Assembly (NCBI GenBank): GCA_963835535.1
Contig: CAWIFL010000004.1
Location: 620,001-684,000 of the forward strand
Origin: Fen-1245 sp963835535
GTDB taxonomy: Bacteria; Gemmatimonadota; Gemmatimonadetes; Gemmatimonadales; JACORV01
DNA: 64,000 nucleotides
Direction: 5' to 3'
This document shows, piece after piece, positions 1 to 9,111 of this stretch. The position numbers and the translations under genes were made by a program. The notes below the pieces were generated by a model, which searched no databases, was not told where the DNA came from, and saw nothing but the letters and a program-made list of their open reading frames with translations. Numbering within the stretch: the stretch's first letter is position 1; the number at the start of each line of letters is the position of its first letter.

Positions 1-139
1 TGGTCGCCGCCAGCATGGACGCCGCCACGACGGTCGCCACCCCGGCCACGAGCTTCACCACGGTCCCCGACAGCGAGAGGGCCTTGGATCCGTCCGAGCC
101 ATGGGGCACGAGCATGACCGTCCAACGGCGGTTCGCCAT
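1..139 (-). CDS. N-terminus of a probable M23-type envelope peptidase (partial)
   Basis: This is the first 46 codons of a minus-strand gene that runs off the left edge. The reading frame opens with ATG at 139 and begins MANRRWTVMLVPHGSDGSKA, followed by a hydrophobic stretch (residues about 24-46) that looks like a membrane anchor. The opening 'RRWTVMLVPHGS' is the kind of start I associate with long, membrane-anchored M23 (LytM-like) peptidoglycan endopeptidases in Gemmatimonadota, where the catalytic domain lies at the far C-terminus outside this window. A purine-rich CAGGAGCG lies just before the start codon and serves as Shine-Dalgarno. It has its own promoter in the 148-base gap after metG. 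The family call is inference from the N-terminus only; the reading frame itself is well supported. Confidence 0.55.
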   Translation of the reverse strand, partial: MANRRWTVMLVPHGSDGSKALSLSGTVVKLVAGVATVVAASMLAAT

Positions 140-216
140 CCACGCTCCTGAGCCAATAGAATCAAAGCCCGGCGCTTGTTCACGCCGGTCGAGGGGGGAG
201 GTCTTTAAGCGGCACT

Positions 217-246
217 ACTTTAGCACCGCGGCCCCAGTGGAGTCAA
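217..246 (-). promoter_or_regulatory. Sigma-70-like promoter for the M23-type gene
   Basis: On the minus strand TTGACT (241-246) is followed after 18 bases by TAAAGT (217-222). The two hexamers match 5/6 and 4/6 positions of the -35 and -10 consensus. It lies between the metG stop and the start codon at 139, leaving a leader of roughly 70 bases. No hairpin terminator for the metG operon is visible in the same gap. Confidence 0.5.
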
Positions 247-287
247 GACGACAAATCACCAATTGCAGGCCTATGCGCCACAACGAC

Positions 288-1829
288 TTACGATGATCGT
301 GCGACGCTGTCGGCCTTGGGGAATAGGGGAGCGATGCGGTGGGTCTTGGCGCCCCCGATGCGGGGAGCGAGGGCGAGGGACCATGCGTCCGGGCCGGCGT
401 GGTCCCCGGGGATCCCCAAGGCCTCCCAGAGCTTGCGGGCTGCGCCGGGGATGAACGGCCCAGCGAGGACCGCCAGGCGCGCCAGGGAGCGTGCAAGCGC
501 GGCGAGCGTGGCGTCGAGCGCGGCGGCGTCATTCGCCTTGGCGAGGGCCCAGGGCGCCTGGCGCTCCACGAACGCGTTGGCTTCGCTCACCAGCTCCCAC
601 GCGGCGGCGCAGCCGCGATGGAGCAGGAGACCGTCCATGGCCTCGGCGTAGCGGTGCATGGCGACGTCGCCCGCGCGGTCCAGCGCGGTCGGCTCGGCGG
701 ACGCCGGGACCACGCCGGCGCGGTACCGGTCGAGCATTGCCAGCACGCGGGAGGCGAGGTTGCCGAACGCGTCGGCCAGCTCGGCGACGTAGCGCTCGTC
801 GAACCGCTCGAAGGAGAAGTTGCCGTCGGCGTCCCAGGGGACTTCCCGGAGCAGGAAGTAGCGGAAGGCGTCGGGCCCGTGACGCTCCACCGCCTCCTGC
901 AGGTCGAGGCGCACGCCGGCGGACTTGCTGAACCGCTCGCCGCCGAGGCCGATGAAGCCGTGGGCCCAGATGCGCTCGGGGAGCGGGAGGCCGGCGGCTT
1001 CGAGCATGGCCGGCCACACGACGCAGTGATGCCGGGTGATGTCCTTGCCGATGACGTGGAGCTGCGCGGGCCAGCGCGCCTCGAAGCCCTCGGCCGGAAA
1101 GCCCGTGGCGGTGAGGTAGTTGGGGAGCGCGTCGAACCACACCCAGGTGGCCTGCTGCTCGCCGTCGCTCGTCGGCCGCGGGAAGGGGATGCCCCAGGCG
1201 AGCCGCGCGCGGCTGACCGGCACGTCCTCGAGGCCCCGCTCGAGCAGGGCGAGGATCTCGTTGCGGCGGGCCTCGGGCTGCAGGAAGAGCGGCCGCTCCT
1301 CGAGGAGCCGCTTGAGGAACGGGGCGTAGCCCGCGAGGCGGAAGAACCAGTTCCGCTCCTCGCTCCAGCTGAGCGCCCGGGTCGGATGCAGGACGCACTT
1401 GCCGTCCACGATCTCGTCGTCGCGCTTGAAGGTCTCGCAGCCGACGCAGTACCACCCCTGGTAGGCGTGCTCGTAGAAGTCGTCGGGACGGCGCGCGAAG
1501 ATCCGTTCGATCAGCGCGCGAACGCCCGCCTTGTGCGCCGCGTCGGTGGTGCGGATGAACTGGTCGTAGGAGATGCCCAGGCGGCTCCACATGCCGCGAA
1601 ACCTGTCGGCCAGCTCGTCCACCAGCTGCTGCGGGGGGATCCCGCGCTCCTGGGCCGCCTGCGCGACCTTCTGGCCGTGCTCGTCCATTCCGATGAGGAA
1701 GTGGACGGCGTCGCCGCGCAGACGGCGGTATCGGGCGATGGCGTCCGCGCCGATCTTCTCGAGGGCGTGCCCGAAGTGCGGGTCGCCGTTCGCGTAGTCG
1801 ATCGCGGTGGTGAGGTAGAAGCGGCTCAC
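288..1829 (-). CDS. metG: Methionyl-tRNA synthetase
   Basis: Class I aminoacyl-tRNA synthetase charging tRNA-Met in the cytoplasm, 513 residues. The start is GTG at 1829, giving MSRFYLTTAIDYANGDPHFG; the much longer upstream open frame is only the antisense-free reading of ricT in another phase. The HIGH-type motif is HFGH (residues 18-21). A zinc knuckle is formed by C128, C131, C145 and H148. The KMSKS loop appears as RFSKS near residue 300. The anticodon-binding helical domain follows, and the protein ends at 'IAPLFPKAD', so the C-terminal Trbp111-like dimerisation domain found in longer MetRS is absent. The start overlaps the ricT stop as GTGA, so the two are translationally coupled. It is the last gene of the dnaE-accA-ricT-metG operon. 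Confidence 0.96.
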   Translation of the reverse strand: MSRFYLTTAIDYANGDPHFGHALEKIGADAIARYRRLRGDAVHFLIGMDEHGQKVAQAAQERGIPPQQLVDELADRFRGMWSRLGISYDQFIRTTDAAHKAGVRALIERIFARRPDDFYEHAYQGWYCVGCETFKRDDEIVDGKCVLHPTRALSWSEERNWFFRLAGYAPFLKRLLEERPLFLQPEARRNEILALLERGLEDVPVSRARLAWGIPFPRPTSDGEQQATWVWFDALPNYLTATGFPAEGFEARWPAQLHVIGKDITRHHCVVWPAMLEAAGLPLPERIWAHGFIGLGGERFSKSAGVRLDLQEAVERHGPDAFRYFLLREVPWDADGNFSFERFDERYVAELADAFGNLASRVLAMLDRYRAGVVPASAEPTALDRAGDVAMHRYAEAMDGLLLHRGCAAAWELVSEANAFVERQAPWALAKANDAAALDATLAALARSLARLAVLAGPFIPGAARKLWEALGIPGDHAGPDAWSLALAPRIGGAKTHRIAPLFPKADSVARSS

Positions 1830-2884
1830 CGGCCGTGCCGACGCCGGCGCCCGCCCCGGCGGCCGCGGCGATGCTCGCCGTGGGCCGGCGCCTCGGGCGC
1901 GGAGGGCGCGGACGGCTGGGGGGGCTGCTCCACCGCCGCGGGTGCCGTCGCCTCGACCTCGTGCTTCAGGTCGGCGAGGGGCACGACGCGGGTCGTGGCG
2001 TCTTCCGCCCGCAGCGTGACCCGCTCCCGGAAGATGTCCACGCTGACGACCTTCTCGGCGCCCTTGGCCGTGACCACGACCTTTCCTTCCTTCGGGAAGC
2101 GCTTGCGGCTCTGGACGTAGAACTCGTGCTCGTGGCGCAGGCAGCAGAGCAGCCGCCCGCAGGCGCCGGAGATCTGCGTCGGGTTGAGGCTGAGGCGCTG
2201 GTCCTTGGCGATCTGGAGCCCGATGGGGCGCAGCTCCGGGAGCCAGGTGCAGCACAGCTGGCGCCCGCAGCGCCCGATCCCGTCGAGCCGCTTGGACTCG
2301 TCGCGGACCCCGATCTGGCGCAGTTCGATGCGCGTGCGGAACGCCGACGCGAGGTCGCGCACCAGGTTGCGGAAGTCCACGCGCCGCTCGGCGGTGAAGT
2401 AGACCGTGAGCCGGTTGCGGTCCCACTGCCACTCCGCGTCGCTCACCTTCATCTGGAGGCGGTGGGCCGTGACCTTCTCGCGCACCTTGCGGCGGACGTC
2501 GTCCTCGGTGCGCCGCAGATCCTCGGCGATCTTCGTGTCGGCGGCGGTGGCGCGTCGCACCACCCGGCGCTCCGGCTGGGCGGGAGGGGGGGCCGCACTC
2601 GGCGGCTCCGCCGCGGCCGGCTCGGCGGCGGCGCCGGCTTCGGCGGCTTCGGCGGCTTCGCCTTCGGAGTCCTCGCCGCCCCGTCTCGGCGCGTGCATCC
2701 GCGCCACGCAGCGCTCGCACTTGAGATGCGCCACGGCCCCCGTGGCCGCGATGCGACCCCAGTCGAGCCCGCGGTCGGTCTCGACGATCACCGCCTCGTC
2801 GGGGGCGAGGGGCTCCGGCTCGCCCCAGCGGAAGAAGGCTTTGCGGTTCCCCTTGAACAGGACTTCGACCAGCTGGCCGCTCAC
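1826..2884 (-). CDS. ricT: PSP1/RicT-type iron-sulfur stage 0 sporulation-like protein with basic tail
   Basis: PSP1 superfamily protein of 352 residues, related to Bacillus RicT (YaaT), a member of the RicA-RicF-RicT complex affecting RNA processing and phosphorelay activity; its role outside Firmicutes is not settled. The start is GTG at 2884, two bases after the accA stop, with GAGGA inside the accA end as ribosome site. The PSP1 core carries the characteristic cysteine clusters CGRQLCC and CGRLLCC, which in RicT-type proteins help hold an Fe-S cluster. Two features are unlike the short family members: an acidic Ala/Glu/Pro-rich insert after about residue 65, and a C-terminal Pro/Ala stretch ending in a very basic Arg/Gly tail (RRGRRGGRRRRHGR) that looks suited to nucleic-acid contact. 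RicA and RicF partners are not encoded nearby. Confidence 0.85.
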   Translation of the reverse strand: MSGQLVEVLFKGNRKAFFRWGEPEPLAPDEAVIVETDRGLDWGRIAATGAVAHLKCERCVARMHAPRRGGEDSEGEAAEAAEAGAAAEPAAAEPPSAAPPPAQPERRVVRRATAADTKIAEDLRRTEDDVRRKVREKVTAHRLQMKVSDAEWQWDRNRLTVYFTAERRVDFRNLVRDLASAFRTRIELRQIGVRDESKRLDGIGRCGRQLCCTWLPELRPIGLQIAKDQRLSLNPTQISGACGRLLCCLRHEHEFYVQSRKRFPKEGKVVVTAKGAEKVVSVDIFRERVTLRAEDATTRVVPLADLKHEVEATAPAAVEQPPQPSAPSAPEAPAHGEHRRGRRGGRRRRHGR

Positions 2885-2886
2885 GT

Positions 2887-3849
2887 CTAGGCTTCCTCGT
2901 ACCTGCCCATCTTCAGGTATTTCTCGGCGCGGCGCGCCTTGAGCGTCTCCGCCGGCAGGCCGTCGAGCTCGGCGAGGTTGCGCTCCAGCGCCTCGCTCAG
3001 GGCGACGGCGGCGGTATCGGGGTCGGCGTGCGCGCCGCCCGGGGGCTCGGGCACGATCTCGTCGATCAGCCCCAGCGCGAGGAGGTCGGGTGCGGTGAGC
3101 TTGAGGGCCTCGGCGGCCCGCTCCTTCTGGCTGGAGTCGCGCCACAGGATCGCGGCGCACCCCTCGGGGGAGATGACCGAATAGATCGCGTTCTCCATCA
3201 TCAGCACGCGGTCGCCCACGGCGATGGCCAGCGCGCCGCCGGAGCCGCCCTCGCCGATCACGACCGCCACCAGCGGCGTCTCGAGGGCGGCCATCGTCTC
3301 GATGTTGTGCGCGATGGCTTCGGCCTGGCCGCGCTCCTCGGCCCCGAGGCCGGGGTGCGCGCCCGGGGTGTCGATGAGGCAGACCACGGGGAGGCGGAAG
3401 CGCTCGGCGAGCCGCATCAGCCGCAGCGCCTTGCGGTAGCCCTCCGGGTGGGGCATCCCGAAGTTGCGCTTCAGGTTCTCCTTGATGTCGCGGCCCTTCT
3501 GCTGGGCGAGGATCACGACGCTCCGGCCGGCCAGGCGGCCCATGCCGCCCACGATCGCGGGGTCGTCGCGGTAGAGGCGGTCGCCGTGCAGCTCGATGAA
3601 GTCGGTGAACAGGGCGTTGATGTAGTCGAGCGCGTACGGGCGCCGCGGGTGGCGCGCCACCTGCACGCGCTGGTACGGCGTCAGGTTGCGGTAGATCTCG
3701 GTCCGGAGCTCGGCCAGCTTCGCTTCGAGCGGGGCGATCTCGCGCCCGACGTCGAGCGAGCGCTGGGTGGCCAGCTTCTTGAGGTCATCGATCTGGCGTT
3801 CCAGCTCGGCGATCGGCTTCTCGAAGTCCAGGGCCAGGGCTGTGGCCAT
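2887..3849 (-). CDS. accA: Acetyl-CoA carboxylase carboxyltransferase subunit alpha
   Basis: AccA, 320 residues, the usual family length. With AccD it transfers the carboxyl group from biotinylated BCCP to acetyl-CoA, making malonyl-CoA for fatty acid synthesis. The N-terminal helical part (FEKPIAELERQIDDLKKLA) is typical. The core contains 'DFIELHGDRLYRDDPAIVGG', 'LIDTPGAHPGLGAEERGQ' and the oxyanion-type 'GEGGSGGALAIAVGD'. The ATG at 3849 is four bases from the dnaE stop, so the two are co-transcribed. The accD partner is not in the window. Confidence 0.97.
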   Translation of the reverse strand: MATALALDFEKPIAELERQIDDLKKLATQRSLDVGREIAPLEAKLAELRTEIYRNLTPYQRVQVARHPRRPYALDYINALFTDFIELHGDRLYRDDPAIVGGMGRLAGRSVVILAQQKGRDIKENLKRNFGMPHPEGYRKALRLMRLAERFRLPVVCLIDTPGAHPGLGAEERGQAEAIAHNIETMAALETPLVAVVIGEGGSGGALAIAVGDRVLMMENAIYSVISPEGCAAILWRDSSQKERAAEALKLTAPDLLALGLIDEIVPEPPGGAHADPDTAAVALSEALERNLAELDGLPAETLKARRAEKYLKMGRYEEA

Positions 3850-3853
3850 TCAC

Positions 3854-6800
3854 TCACCCCGATTTCACGAGTGTGATCGCGTCGGCGCCGAGAATCCCGC
3901 GCAACGCGTCCAGCAGCTCCTCGTCCAGCGTCACCGCCAGCGAACGCGACCGGAAGCGCGCCACGTCGCTGGTGTCTTCTTCCTCGCTCCAGTCGAGGTA
4001 GACCGGGGCGCTGCCCAGATGCGCGGAGCAGAGCGCGGCGACCGCCTTGGCGGTCTCGGGGGCGCGGCCCTTCGGGCCCCACCGGAGCGCGAGGCCGATG
4101 CGCCCCGCCTGGCGCAACTCGGCCAGGGGCTGCGCGTCCTCGACGATGAACGGCACGTCCTCCTCGCCGCGGTCCCGCATCGAGTAGCCGCCGGTCAGGA
4201 CGTAGGCGCCGTCGGGGACGATGATCCGGGCCAGCTTGGCCCACGCTTCGGGGAACGCCAGGCACTCGGCCGTGCCCTGGAAATCCTCGACCGTGAGCTT
4301 CGCCCACTCCGCGCCGCTCTTGCGCGCGATCTGCCGCCGCACCGCGGTGACCACCGCGGCCACGGCGAGCTTGCCCTCGGTCCACTTGCCCAGGTCGCGC
4401 GTGGTGTGCGTGCCGAACAGCGCGGCCTCGGTGGCGAACCGGTTGAGCGGGTGCCCCGACACAAAGAATCCCACCAATTCCTTTTCCCGCGCAAGCCGCT
4501 CGGCCTCGGACCACTCCGGCACGACCCCTAGCGCCGCGGGGCCCGGGCGTCCGCCGGTGCCGTGCGCGCCGTTTCCGCCCGATGCGCCGAACAGCGTCCC
4601 CTGGCCGGAGGCCGTCTCCGCCTGCTTGAGGCTCGCCTCCTGCAGGGCCGCATCCACGGCGGCGAACAGCTGGGCGCGGTGGCCCCCCAGGCCGTCCGTC
4701 GCGCCGGACGCCACCAGCGCCTCGAGCACCCGCTTGTTGCAGATCCGGTGGTCCACGCGCGCGGCCAGGTCGTGCAGCGACCGGAACGGTCCCTCGGCGC
4801 CGCGCGCGGCGATCACCGCGTCGATGGCGGTGCGGCCGACGTTCTTGATCGCGCCGAGGCCGAAGCGGATGCGCTTGTCGTCCATCACGGTGAAGTGCCA
4901 CCCCGACTCGTTCACGTCCGGCGGGATGACCTCGATGCCCAGCGCCCGGCACTCGGCGATGTACGGCACCACCTTCTTGGTGTCGCCGATGGCGGAGGAG
5001 AGGAGCGCGGCCATGAACTCGGCGGGGTAGTGCGCCTTGAGCCACCCCGTCTGGTAGGACACGATCGTGTAGGCGACCGCGTGCGACTTGTTGAATCCGT
5101 AGCGGCCGAAGGTCTTGATCTGTCCCGCGATCTCCTCGATCACCTTCTTCTTGAAGCCTCGCTCGACGCAGCGGGTGACGAACCGCCCGAGCTCCTTGTC
5201 GATCAGCTCCTGGATCTTCTTGCCCACCGCCTTGCGCAGCACGTCGGCCTCGGCCAGCGAGTAGCCGGCGAGGACGTTGGCGATGCGCATCACCTGCTCC
5301 TGATAGACGATCACGCCGTAGGTGGGTTCGAGGAGCTCCTTCAGCTCGGGCAGCAGGTAGCGCACCGGCTCCTCGCCGCGCTTGCGCCGGATGTAGACCA
5401 GGTGCATCCCGCTGTCGAGCGGCCCGGGGCGGAGCAGCGCGTTGGCGGCCACGATGTCGTCGAACCGGTCGCACCGCATGCGTTGGAGCGCGTCGGTGGC
5501 GAGGCCGGACTCGAACTGGAAGATGCCGGAGGTGCGGCCGCTGCGGAGCAGGTCGTAGACGGCCGGGTCCTCGAGGTCGAGCGTGTCGAGGTCCACCGTC
5601 ACGCCGTGCCGCTCGCGGATCATCTCCACCGCCCGGTGCAGGACGGTGAGGGTGGTGAGGCCGAGAAAGTCCATCTTCAGCATCCCGACCTTCTCGAGGC
5701 CCACCATGTCGTACTGCGTGATGATGGCGTCGTCGCTGGCGCCGGAGCCGGTGCCCCGGCCCGGCATCGTGCACACCGGCACGTATTCGGTCAGGGGACC
5801 CGGCGCGATCACGATCCCGGCGGCGTGCACCGAGATGTGGCGCGACAGCCCCTCGATGGCGCTCCCGAACTCCACCACCTTCTGGTAGATGGGGTTGTGC
5901 GCCACCAGCTCCCGCAGCTCCGGCACCTTCTCCGCGGCCTCGCGGAGGGTCAGCGCGTAGGCGGGGCCGCTCGGGATGAGCTTGGTGAGCCGGTCGGCGT
6001 CTCCGGGGAGGACGCCCAGCACGCGCGCCACGTCCTTCACCGCGGCGCGGGCCTTCATCGTGCCGAAGGTCACGATCTGGCCCACGGAGGCGCGGCCGTA
6101 GCGCTCGCGCACGTACTCGATCACCTCGCCGCGGCGCTCCTCGCAGAAGTCCACGTCGATGTCGGGGGGCGAGATGCGCTCGGGGTTGAGGAACCGCTCG
6201 AAGAGCAGGTCGAACTTCAGCGGGTCCACGTTGGTGATGCCCAGCGCGAACGACACCAGCGAGCCGGCGGCGGAGCCGCGGCCGGGCCCGACGGGGATGC
6301 CGTGCTCGCGCGCCCACCGGATGAAGTCCGCGACGATGAGGAAGTACCCGGCGTAGCCGACCTTGGTGATGACGCCCAGCTCGTACTCGAGCCGCTCGCG
6401 CACCGGCGGCGGCAACGGCTCGCCGTAGCGCCGCCGCGCGCCCTCCTCGGCCAGCGCCACCACCAGATCGTTGTCGGTCGCGTACTCGGCCGGACGCGGG
6501 AACTCGGGGAGGAAGAAGCGCTTCTCGAAGTCGAACTCGCACCGCTCGGCGATCGCCTGCGTGTTGGCGAAGAGGTCGTCGCGCGGGGGGAAGGCGCGCC
6601 GCATCTCTTCCTCCGACTTGACGTAGCTCTCGCTCCCCTCGAACCGGAACCGCTTCGGGTCGTTGAGGTCCTTGCCGGAGCGGATCGCGAGCAGCACGTC
6701 GTGCGCGGGCGCATCCTCGCGCGTGAGGTAATGCGCGTCGTTGGTCGCGACCACGCCCAGCCCCAGCTCCGCGGCCAGCCGGAGGACGCCTTCCTGGATC

Positions 6801-7357
6801 AGGGGCTCCTCGGCGAGGCCGTGATTCTGCACCTCGAGCCAGTAGCGGCCGTCGTCGAAGGTGCGCGCGTGCCACTCGGCGGCCTCCTTGGCGCGGTCGT
6901 AGGCGCCCTGCCGGAGCCACAGCGCCACCTCGCCGCTCATGCACGCGGACAGGCAGATCAGGCCTTCGGCGTGCCGCGCCAGCGTCTCGCGGTCCACGCG
7001 CGGGCGGCGGTAGTACCCTTCCACGTACCCGATCGAGGTGAGGCGGACCAGGTTCCGGTACCCGGCGCGGTTCTGCGCGAGCAGCACGAGGTGGGCGTAG
7101 GCGCCGGGCGCGTCCGGCGGCTTCTCCCGGGCCTGGCGCGGCCCGAAGGCCACGTAGGCCTCCATCCCGACGATCGGCCGCACGCCGGCCGCCGTCGCTT
7201 CCTGATGGAAGAGCCACGTGCCGAACATGTTCCCGTGGTCGGTGAGCGCGACGCTGTCCATCCCCAGCGCCTTCACCCGCGCGACGAGGTCCGGGATGCG
7301 GTTGGCGCCGTCGAGAAGCGAGTACTCGGAGTGGGTATGGAGGTGCGCGAAGGCCAT
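3854..7357 (-). CDS. dnaE: DNA polymerase III subunit alpha
   Basis: Replicative polymerase alpha subunit of the DnaE1 type, 1167 residues. The start is set at ATG 7357, giving MAFAHLHTHSEYSLLDGANR; an alternative 13 codons upstream adds residues that do not resemble the family. The N-terminal PHP domain begins with HLHTHSEYSLLDG. The polymerase core has the paired catalytic aspartates in PDIDVDF and the third acidic residue in 'LKMDFLGL'. A tandem helix-hairpin-helix region, an OB fold (around 'WAKLTVEDFQGTAECLAF') and a C-terminal tail follow. It is the promoter-proximal gene of the dnaE-accA-ricT-metG operon, and its own promoter sits so close that the message is predicted to be nearly leaderless. 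Confidence 0.97.
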   Translation of the reverse strand: MAFAHLHTHSEYSLLDGANRIPDLVARVKALGMDSVALTDHGNMFGTWLFHQEATAAGVRPIVGMEAYVAFGPRQAREKPPDAPGAYAHLVLLAQNRAGYRNLVRLTSIGYVEGYYRRPRVDRETLARHAEGLICLSACMSGEVALWLRQGAYDRAKEAAEWHARTFDDGRYWLEVQNHGLAEEPLIQEGVLRLAAELGLGVVATNDAHYLTREDAPAHDVLLAIRSGKDLNDPKRFRFEGSESYVKSEEEMRRAFPPRDDLFANTQAIAERCEFDFEKRFFLPEFPRPAEYATDNDLVVALAEEGARRRYGEPLPPPVRERLEYELGVITKVGYAGYFLIVADFIRWAREHGIPVGPGRGSAAGSLVSFALGITNVDPLKFDLLFERFLNPERISPPDIDVDFCEERRGEVIEYVRERYGRASVGQIVTFGTMKARAAVKDVARVLGVLPGDADRLTKLIPSGPAYALTLREAAEKVPELRELVAHNPIYQKVVEFGSAIEGLSRHISVHAAGIVIAPGPLTEYVPVCTMPGRGTGSGASDDAIITQYDMVGLEKVGMLKMDFLGLTTLTVLHRAVEMIRERHGVTVDLDTLDLEDPAVYDLLRSGRTSGIFQFESGLATDALQRMRCDRFDDIVAANALLRPGPLDSGMHLVYIRRKRGEEPVRYLLPELKELLEPTYGVIVYQEQVMRIANVLAGYSLAEADVLRKAVGKKIQELIDKELGRFVTRCVERGFKKKVIEEIAGQIKTFGRYGFNKSHAVAYTIVSYQTGWLKAHYPAEFMAALLSSAIGDTKKVVPYIAECRALGIEVIPPDVNESGWHFTVMDDKRIRFGLGAIKNVGRTAIDAVIAARGAEGPFRSLHDLAARVDHRICNKRVLEALVASGATDGLGGHRAQLFAAVDAALQEASLKQAETASGQGTLFGASGGNGAHGTGGRPGPAALGVVPEWSEAERLAREKELVGFFVSGHPLNRFATEAALFGTHTTRDLGKWTEGKLAVAAVVTAVRRQIARKSGAEWAKLTVEDFQGTAECLAFPEAWAKLARIIVPDGAYVLTGGYSMRDRGEEDVPFIVEDAQPLAELRQAGRIGLALRWGPKGRAPETAKAVAALCSAHLGSAPVYLDWSEEEDTSDVARFRSRSLAVTLDEELLDALRGILGADAITLVKSG

Positions 7358-7367
7358 CGGAAAACGC

Positions 7368-7396
7368 AAGCTAGCCCTGCATTCCGGGGCTGTCAA
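7368..7396 (-). promoter_or_regulatory. Promoter of the dnaE operon, predicted leaderless
   Basis: On the minus strand TTGACA (7391-7396) and TAGCTT (7368-7373) are separated by 17 bases. The -10 hexamer ends only 10 bases before the dnaE ATG at 7357, so transcription should begin within a few bases of the start codon. There is no room for a Shine-Dalgarno sequence. On the other strand TTGACA at 7415-7420 may be the -35 of the divergent lipoprotein gene, but no convincing -10 follows it. Confidence 0.55.
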
Positions 7397-7452
7397 AGAC
7401 GAGCAGGATTGTCCTTGACAGGCCGCGGCGCGGCCGCGAGCGTACGCCCACG

Positions 7453-9099
7453 ATGCAGGGGAGCAAGGTGGTCCGCGTGCGGCTTATGGGCGTCCTGGCG
7501 CCAGTGCTGGCGGCCGTCGCCGCCGCGGGATGCGGCGATCAGGCCGCCGCCCCGAGGGCCGTCGTCGGCGACGTCGCGCTCGCGCCGGGAGGGTACGCGC
7601 TGTACACCGGCAACCGCGCGGCAGGCCCCCTCCGGTTCCCGGCCGCCGGGGCGGCCGGGGCGGAGTACCTGGTGGTCGGGCAGTTCGCGACGGCGCGGGC
7701 GGACCTCAGCTCGACCTTTTCGCTCACGGGCTCGCTCCCCGTGACGGCGGTCGCCCCCCAGCCGCCTCCTGCGCCTGCGGCGTTGCCGGCGGCGGTGCGG
7801 TTCCACGACGCGATCCGCCGGATGGACGAGGCCGCCGCCCGGGCCTCGCTGCGCCTCGCGCCGGCGCCGGCCGCGCCGACCCCGAGAGCGGGTCCGCCCA
7901 CCCTGGGCTCGGTGCGGACGTTCCGGGTGTGCGCGACCCTCGACTGCACGTCCACGGTGAGCGTCAGCGCGTCCGCCCAGGTGGTGGGCGCGCACAGCGC
8001 CATCTACCTGGATCAGGCGGCGCCGACCGTCGGCGGCTTCACGGCCTCCGACCTCCAGCAGCTCGCGACGCAGTTCGACGGCGTTCTCTATCCACTGGAT
8101 ACGCTGGCCTTCGGGGCGCCGTCCGACATCGACGGCAACGGCGTGGTCATCATCCTCCTCACGCCGCGGGTCAACGCGCTCGTCGGCTGGCCCGACTGCC
8201 AGTCGTCGTTCGTGACCGGGTTCTTCCTGGCCGCCGATCTGGCTCCTGCGACGCGCGCCTCCTACAACGACGGAGAGGTGTTCTACGCGATGGTGCCTGA
8301 CCCGAACGGAACGGTGTCGTGCCCGCACCCGGCCACCCTGGTCCGGCAGCTGATCGCGCCCACCTTCATCCACGAATTCCAGCACATGATCTCGTTCAAT
8401 CAGCACGTCCTGGTGCGGCGCGGGCCGATCGAGTCGCTGTGGCTCAACGAGGCGATGTCGCACCTGGCTGAGGAGCTGGGAGGACGGCACTACGACAGTC
8501 TGCCCCTGGACAGCGCCATGGCGTCGCCGTTCATGTTCGGCAACCTCTACAACGCGTATCTGTACCTGCTCAATCCGGCGGCGAACGCGGTGATCACGAC
8601 CTCGGGGACGGACGGGCTCGAGCAGCGCGGCGCCCAGTGGCTGTTCCTGCGCTATCTGGTGGATCAGTACGGCGCCGCCACGACGCGCCGCCTGGAGCAG
8701 ACCGCGCTCACGGGCGACGCGAACGTCGTCGCCGCGGCGGGGAACACCGGCTTCGCGCGGCTGCTGGGCTGCTGGGCCCTGGCGCTGTACGTGTCGGATC
8801 TGCCGGCGTTCACCCCGGATTCGGAGCTGGCGTACACCCATTGGCGCTTCCGCGCGACCTATGACAGCCTCCACGCGCGCGACGCGATCACGTTCATCCG
8901 GGACTTCCCTCTGGAGCCGGCGAGGGCGTTCAACGGCTCGTTCGCCCTGAGCGGCACGATCAGCTCGGGGTCGGCCTCGTATCTGGATCTCGCGCTGAGC
9001 GCCGGAGAGCCGTCCTTCACGGTGACCTTCACGGAGCCGGGTGGGCTGGCGCTGAGCGGCCGCAGCAACCCGCAGCTGGCGATTGTCCGCCTTCACTAG
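7453..9099 (+). CDS. Secreted HEXXH metallopeptidase, probable lipoprotein
   Basis: A 548-residue exported protein with a gluzincin-type zinc site. HEFQH at residues 307-311 gives two zinc-binding histidines and the catalytic glutamate; E333 in 'WLNEAMSHLAEE' is the probable third ligand. This arrangement resembles M30 (hyicolysin)-like peptidases. The N-terminus (MQGSKVVRVRLMGVLAPVLAAVAAAGCGDQ) has a hydrophobic stretch ending in AAAGC, a weak lipobox. An alternative start is the in-frame ATG at 7486. A disordered Ala/Pro-rich segment (residues about 95-150) precedes the catalytic domain, and the C-terminus is a beta-rich domain. It is the first of a run of plus-strand genes for exported proteins. 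The substrate cannot be inferred. Confidence 0.75.
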   Translation: MQGSKVVRVRLMGVLAPVLAAVAAAGCGDQAAAPRAVVGDVALAPGGYALYTGNRAAGPLRFPAAGAAGAEYLVVGQFATARADLSSTFSLTGSLPVTAVAPQPPPAPAALPAAVRFHDAIRRMDEAAARASLRLAPAPAAPTPRAGPPTLGSVRTFRVCATLDCTSTVSVSASAQVVGAHSAIYLDQAAPTVGGFTASDLQQLATQFDGVLYPLDTLAFGAPSDIDGNGVVIILLTPRVNALVGWPDCQSSFVTGFFLAADLAPATRASYNDGEVFYAMVPDPNGTVSCPHPATLVRQLIAPTFIHEFQHMISFNQHVLVRRGPIESLWLNEAMSHLAEELGGRHYDSLPLDSAMASPFMFGNLYNAYLYLLNPAANAVITTSGTDGLEQRGAQWLFLRYLVDQYGAATTRRLEQTALTGDANVVAAAGNTGFARLLGCWALALYVSDLPAFTPDSELAYTHWRFRATYDSLHARDAITFIRDFPLEPARAFNGSFALSGTISSGSASYLDLALSAGEPSFTVTFTEPGGLALSGRSNPQLAIVRLH

Positions 9100-9111
9100 G
9101 AAGCGCCGGCC

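Noticed and set aside
4562..7744. A 1060-codon open frame antisense to dnaE
   Set aside because: It has no recognisable domain, is rich in Arg/His/Gly/Val as expected from reading high-GC DNA in the complementary phase, and fully overlaps an unmistakable dnaE.
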